A DNA stretch of 7,264 bases from Bacteroidota bacterium (GTDB lineage Bacteria > Bacteroidota > Ignavibacteria > SZUA-365), in NCBI GenBank assembly GCA_018224345.1, contig JAGTUW010000194.1, positions 1 through 7,264 on the forward strand. The letters are read 5' to 3'. Shown here in pieces: positions 6,089 to 7,264 of this stretch. Every line of letters starts with the position of its first letter. The first letter of the stretch is position 1. The notes beneath the pieces are model-generated. The model did no database searches and had not been told where the DNA came from. It was given only the letters and a program-made list of their open reading frames with translations. Both the position numbers and the translations under genes were made by a program.

Positions 6089-7264
6089 GTGACGCGCAGT
6101 CCTGCCCTGATTGTTTCCGCACTATCGGCAGTGTGGGTAATGCTCTACTGCGTATTTTTCAACGAGCAGGCCACGGCGTACTCTTCGGGAACAGTATTGA
6201 CGCAATCGCAACCCATCTTCGTCGCGGGCGAGCCCGTCGATACTGAATATGCGCGTCGCATGCATACCTCCGCGGCACTACAGACCAGTGTACTATCCGA
6301 AATTCCTGTCGCATCTGACGGCGGCATACTTGTCACAGCCATCATAACATCCGACACGAACGCCGTATCCGACACCGTCGTTGTGCCCGAAGCAGCTGTG
6401 TTACACGATGCCGTGGCGGCGCTGTTACATTTGCAGTTGCGGTATCCGGGTACCACACGGATGATGATGGAACGGTATGCAGAGTCCGGTAACGATACGG
6501 AGGAGGCGCGCTGCTGCGACCTGCCTGTCGATCTGCATGGGGAAACCGTCGGTCCGGTAGACGGTACGCGACTCTGGCTTGTGGGCGGAACGATGTTCAC
6601 CGCAAATACGGCCATTCTGGTGTACTATTACACGACATTCTACAATGATGAATATGCCACACGAGCCCCGTTCCATAGCTTCAATGACTGGTACAACGCG
6701 GATCTGAATGTCGACAAACTCGGTCACATCTGGGGAACGCAGGCCTATGTGCAGGCGCTGTATCATCTGTTCCGCTGGACAAACATGCAGCAATGCGAAG
6801 CCATGTACTGGTCGAGCGCCACGGCATTTCTTTTCCAGCTCGAAATGGAGATTACGGACGGATTCTATGAGAAATGGGGTTTCAGTTGGTGGGACATGGC
6901 GGCGAACACCGTCGGCGCGGTCTGGCCGAATCTGCAGCGTGCCTGGCCTTCGTTGCAACCGGTGATGCTGAAGATGAGCTACCGTCCCTCGCAGGCGGTG
7001 AAAAACGGGTGGATCAAACACGACTACCTGCGCGACTATGACGGTTTCACCTACTGGCTGACGCTGTCGGTGCATGATGTGCTTCCGGAAACGCTCAAAC
7101 CCTGGTGGCCGGCATGGCTGGGTGTCGCGGTCGGCTACGGCGCCGACAACACCATGCTGGGAAAGAATATCTACAACTCTGTTGACGGCGTCGGACAGGG
7201 AGACCAGGAGTGGTATATATCGCTCGACTACGATCTGCGCAAGCTCCCGGGGGATACGAAGTTC
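6089..7264 (+). CDS. Secreted DUF2279 family protein, C-terminus beyond the window
   Basis: The frame is open from a GTG at 6089 to the right edge, giving 392 codons without a stop. Residues 1-30 look like a Sec signal peptide: an Arg at 3, a hydrophobic core at about 5-24, and an Ala-Thr-Ala cleavage site at 28-30. Cys21 has no proper lipobox. Residues about 31-160 are unrecognised and include adjacent cysteines at 142-143. From about residue 161 (RLWLVGGT) the protein matches my memory of DUF2279, a family of unknown function in Bacteroidota and relatives. The motifs are FNDWYN at 198, DKLGH at 209-213, EITDGFYEKWGFSWWDM at 254-270 with AANTVG after it, then a Tyr-Arg-Pro-Ser segment, DYDGFTYWL, and WLGVAVGYGADN. 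It is probably periplasmic or envelope-associated. The start lies 2 bases after the mutase stop, so translational coupling is likely. No biochemical role is known to me. Confidence 0.75.
   Translation, partial: MTRSPALIVSALSAVWVMLYCVFFNEQATAYSSGTVLTQSQPIFVAGEPVDTEYARRMHTSAALQTSVLSEIPVASDGGILVTAIITSDTNAVSDTVVVPEAAVLHDAVAALLHLQLRYPGTTRMMMERYAESGNDTEEARCCDLPVDLHGETVGPVDGTRLWLVGGTMFTANTAILVYYYTTFYNDEYATRAPFHSFNDWYNADLNVDKLGHIWGTQAYVQALYHLFRWTNMQQCEAMYWSSATAFLFQLEMEITDGFYEKWGFSWWDMAANTVGAVWPNLQRAWPSLQPVMLKMSYRPSQAVKNGWIKHDYLRDYDGFTYWLTLSVHDVLPETLKPWWPAWLGVAVGYGADNTMLGKNIYNSVDGVGQGDQEWYISLDYDLRKLPGDTKF

Overview
The window reads as a conserved housekeeping region from a moderately GC-rich bacterium. 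It contains no mobile element, CRISPR array, tRNA or rRNA that I can see. Two features suggest the Bacteroidota/Chlorobiota/Ignavibacteria (FCB) side of the tree. The first phosphohexomutase has the N-terminal motif SISGIRG and the sugar loop GEGSGG, as in the GlmM-like enzymes of that group. The last gene is a DUF2279 protein, a family I associate with Bacteroidota and relatives. The GC-rich coding sequence would fit an Ignavibacteria- or Kapabacteria-like lineage better than a classical low-GC Bacteroides. This placement is inference only.

Layout: bases 2-517 carry, on the minus strand, the N-terminal 172 codons of a membrane sensor protein (two transmembrane helices, HAMP-like linker, start of a PAS-like domain) that runs off the left edge. 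A 211-base divergent intergenic region (518-728) follows, with candidate back-to-back promoters. All remaining genes lie on the plus strand and are closely spaced: a phosphoglucosamine/phosphomannomutase-type phosphohexomutase (729-2102), enolase (2179-3477), a GarK-type glycerate kinase (3512-4633), a second, distinct phosphohexomutase (4683-6086), and a secreted DUF2279 protein (6089 to the right edge, incomplete). The gaps are 76, 34, 49 and 2 bases. No convincing terminator lies between these genes, so a single operon is plausible.

Functionally, the four complete genes are carbon-metabolism enzymes. Enolase interconverts 2-phosphoglycerate and phosphoenolpyruvate. Glycerate kinases of the GarK type characterised in E. 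coli make 2-phosphoglycerate, so the third gene could feed the second. The two phosphohexomutases move phosphate between the 1- and 6-positions of hexose or hexosamine phosphates, which links glycolytic intermediates to cell-wall, glycan or storage-polymer precursors. All catalytic motifs I looked for are intact.

I did not find a clearly new system. The items most worth a second look are the roughly 130-residue unrecognised extension in front of the DUF2279 domain, which also differs in codon use, and the two unlike phosphohexomutases bracketing enolase and glycerate kinase.
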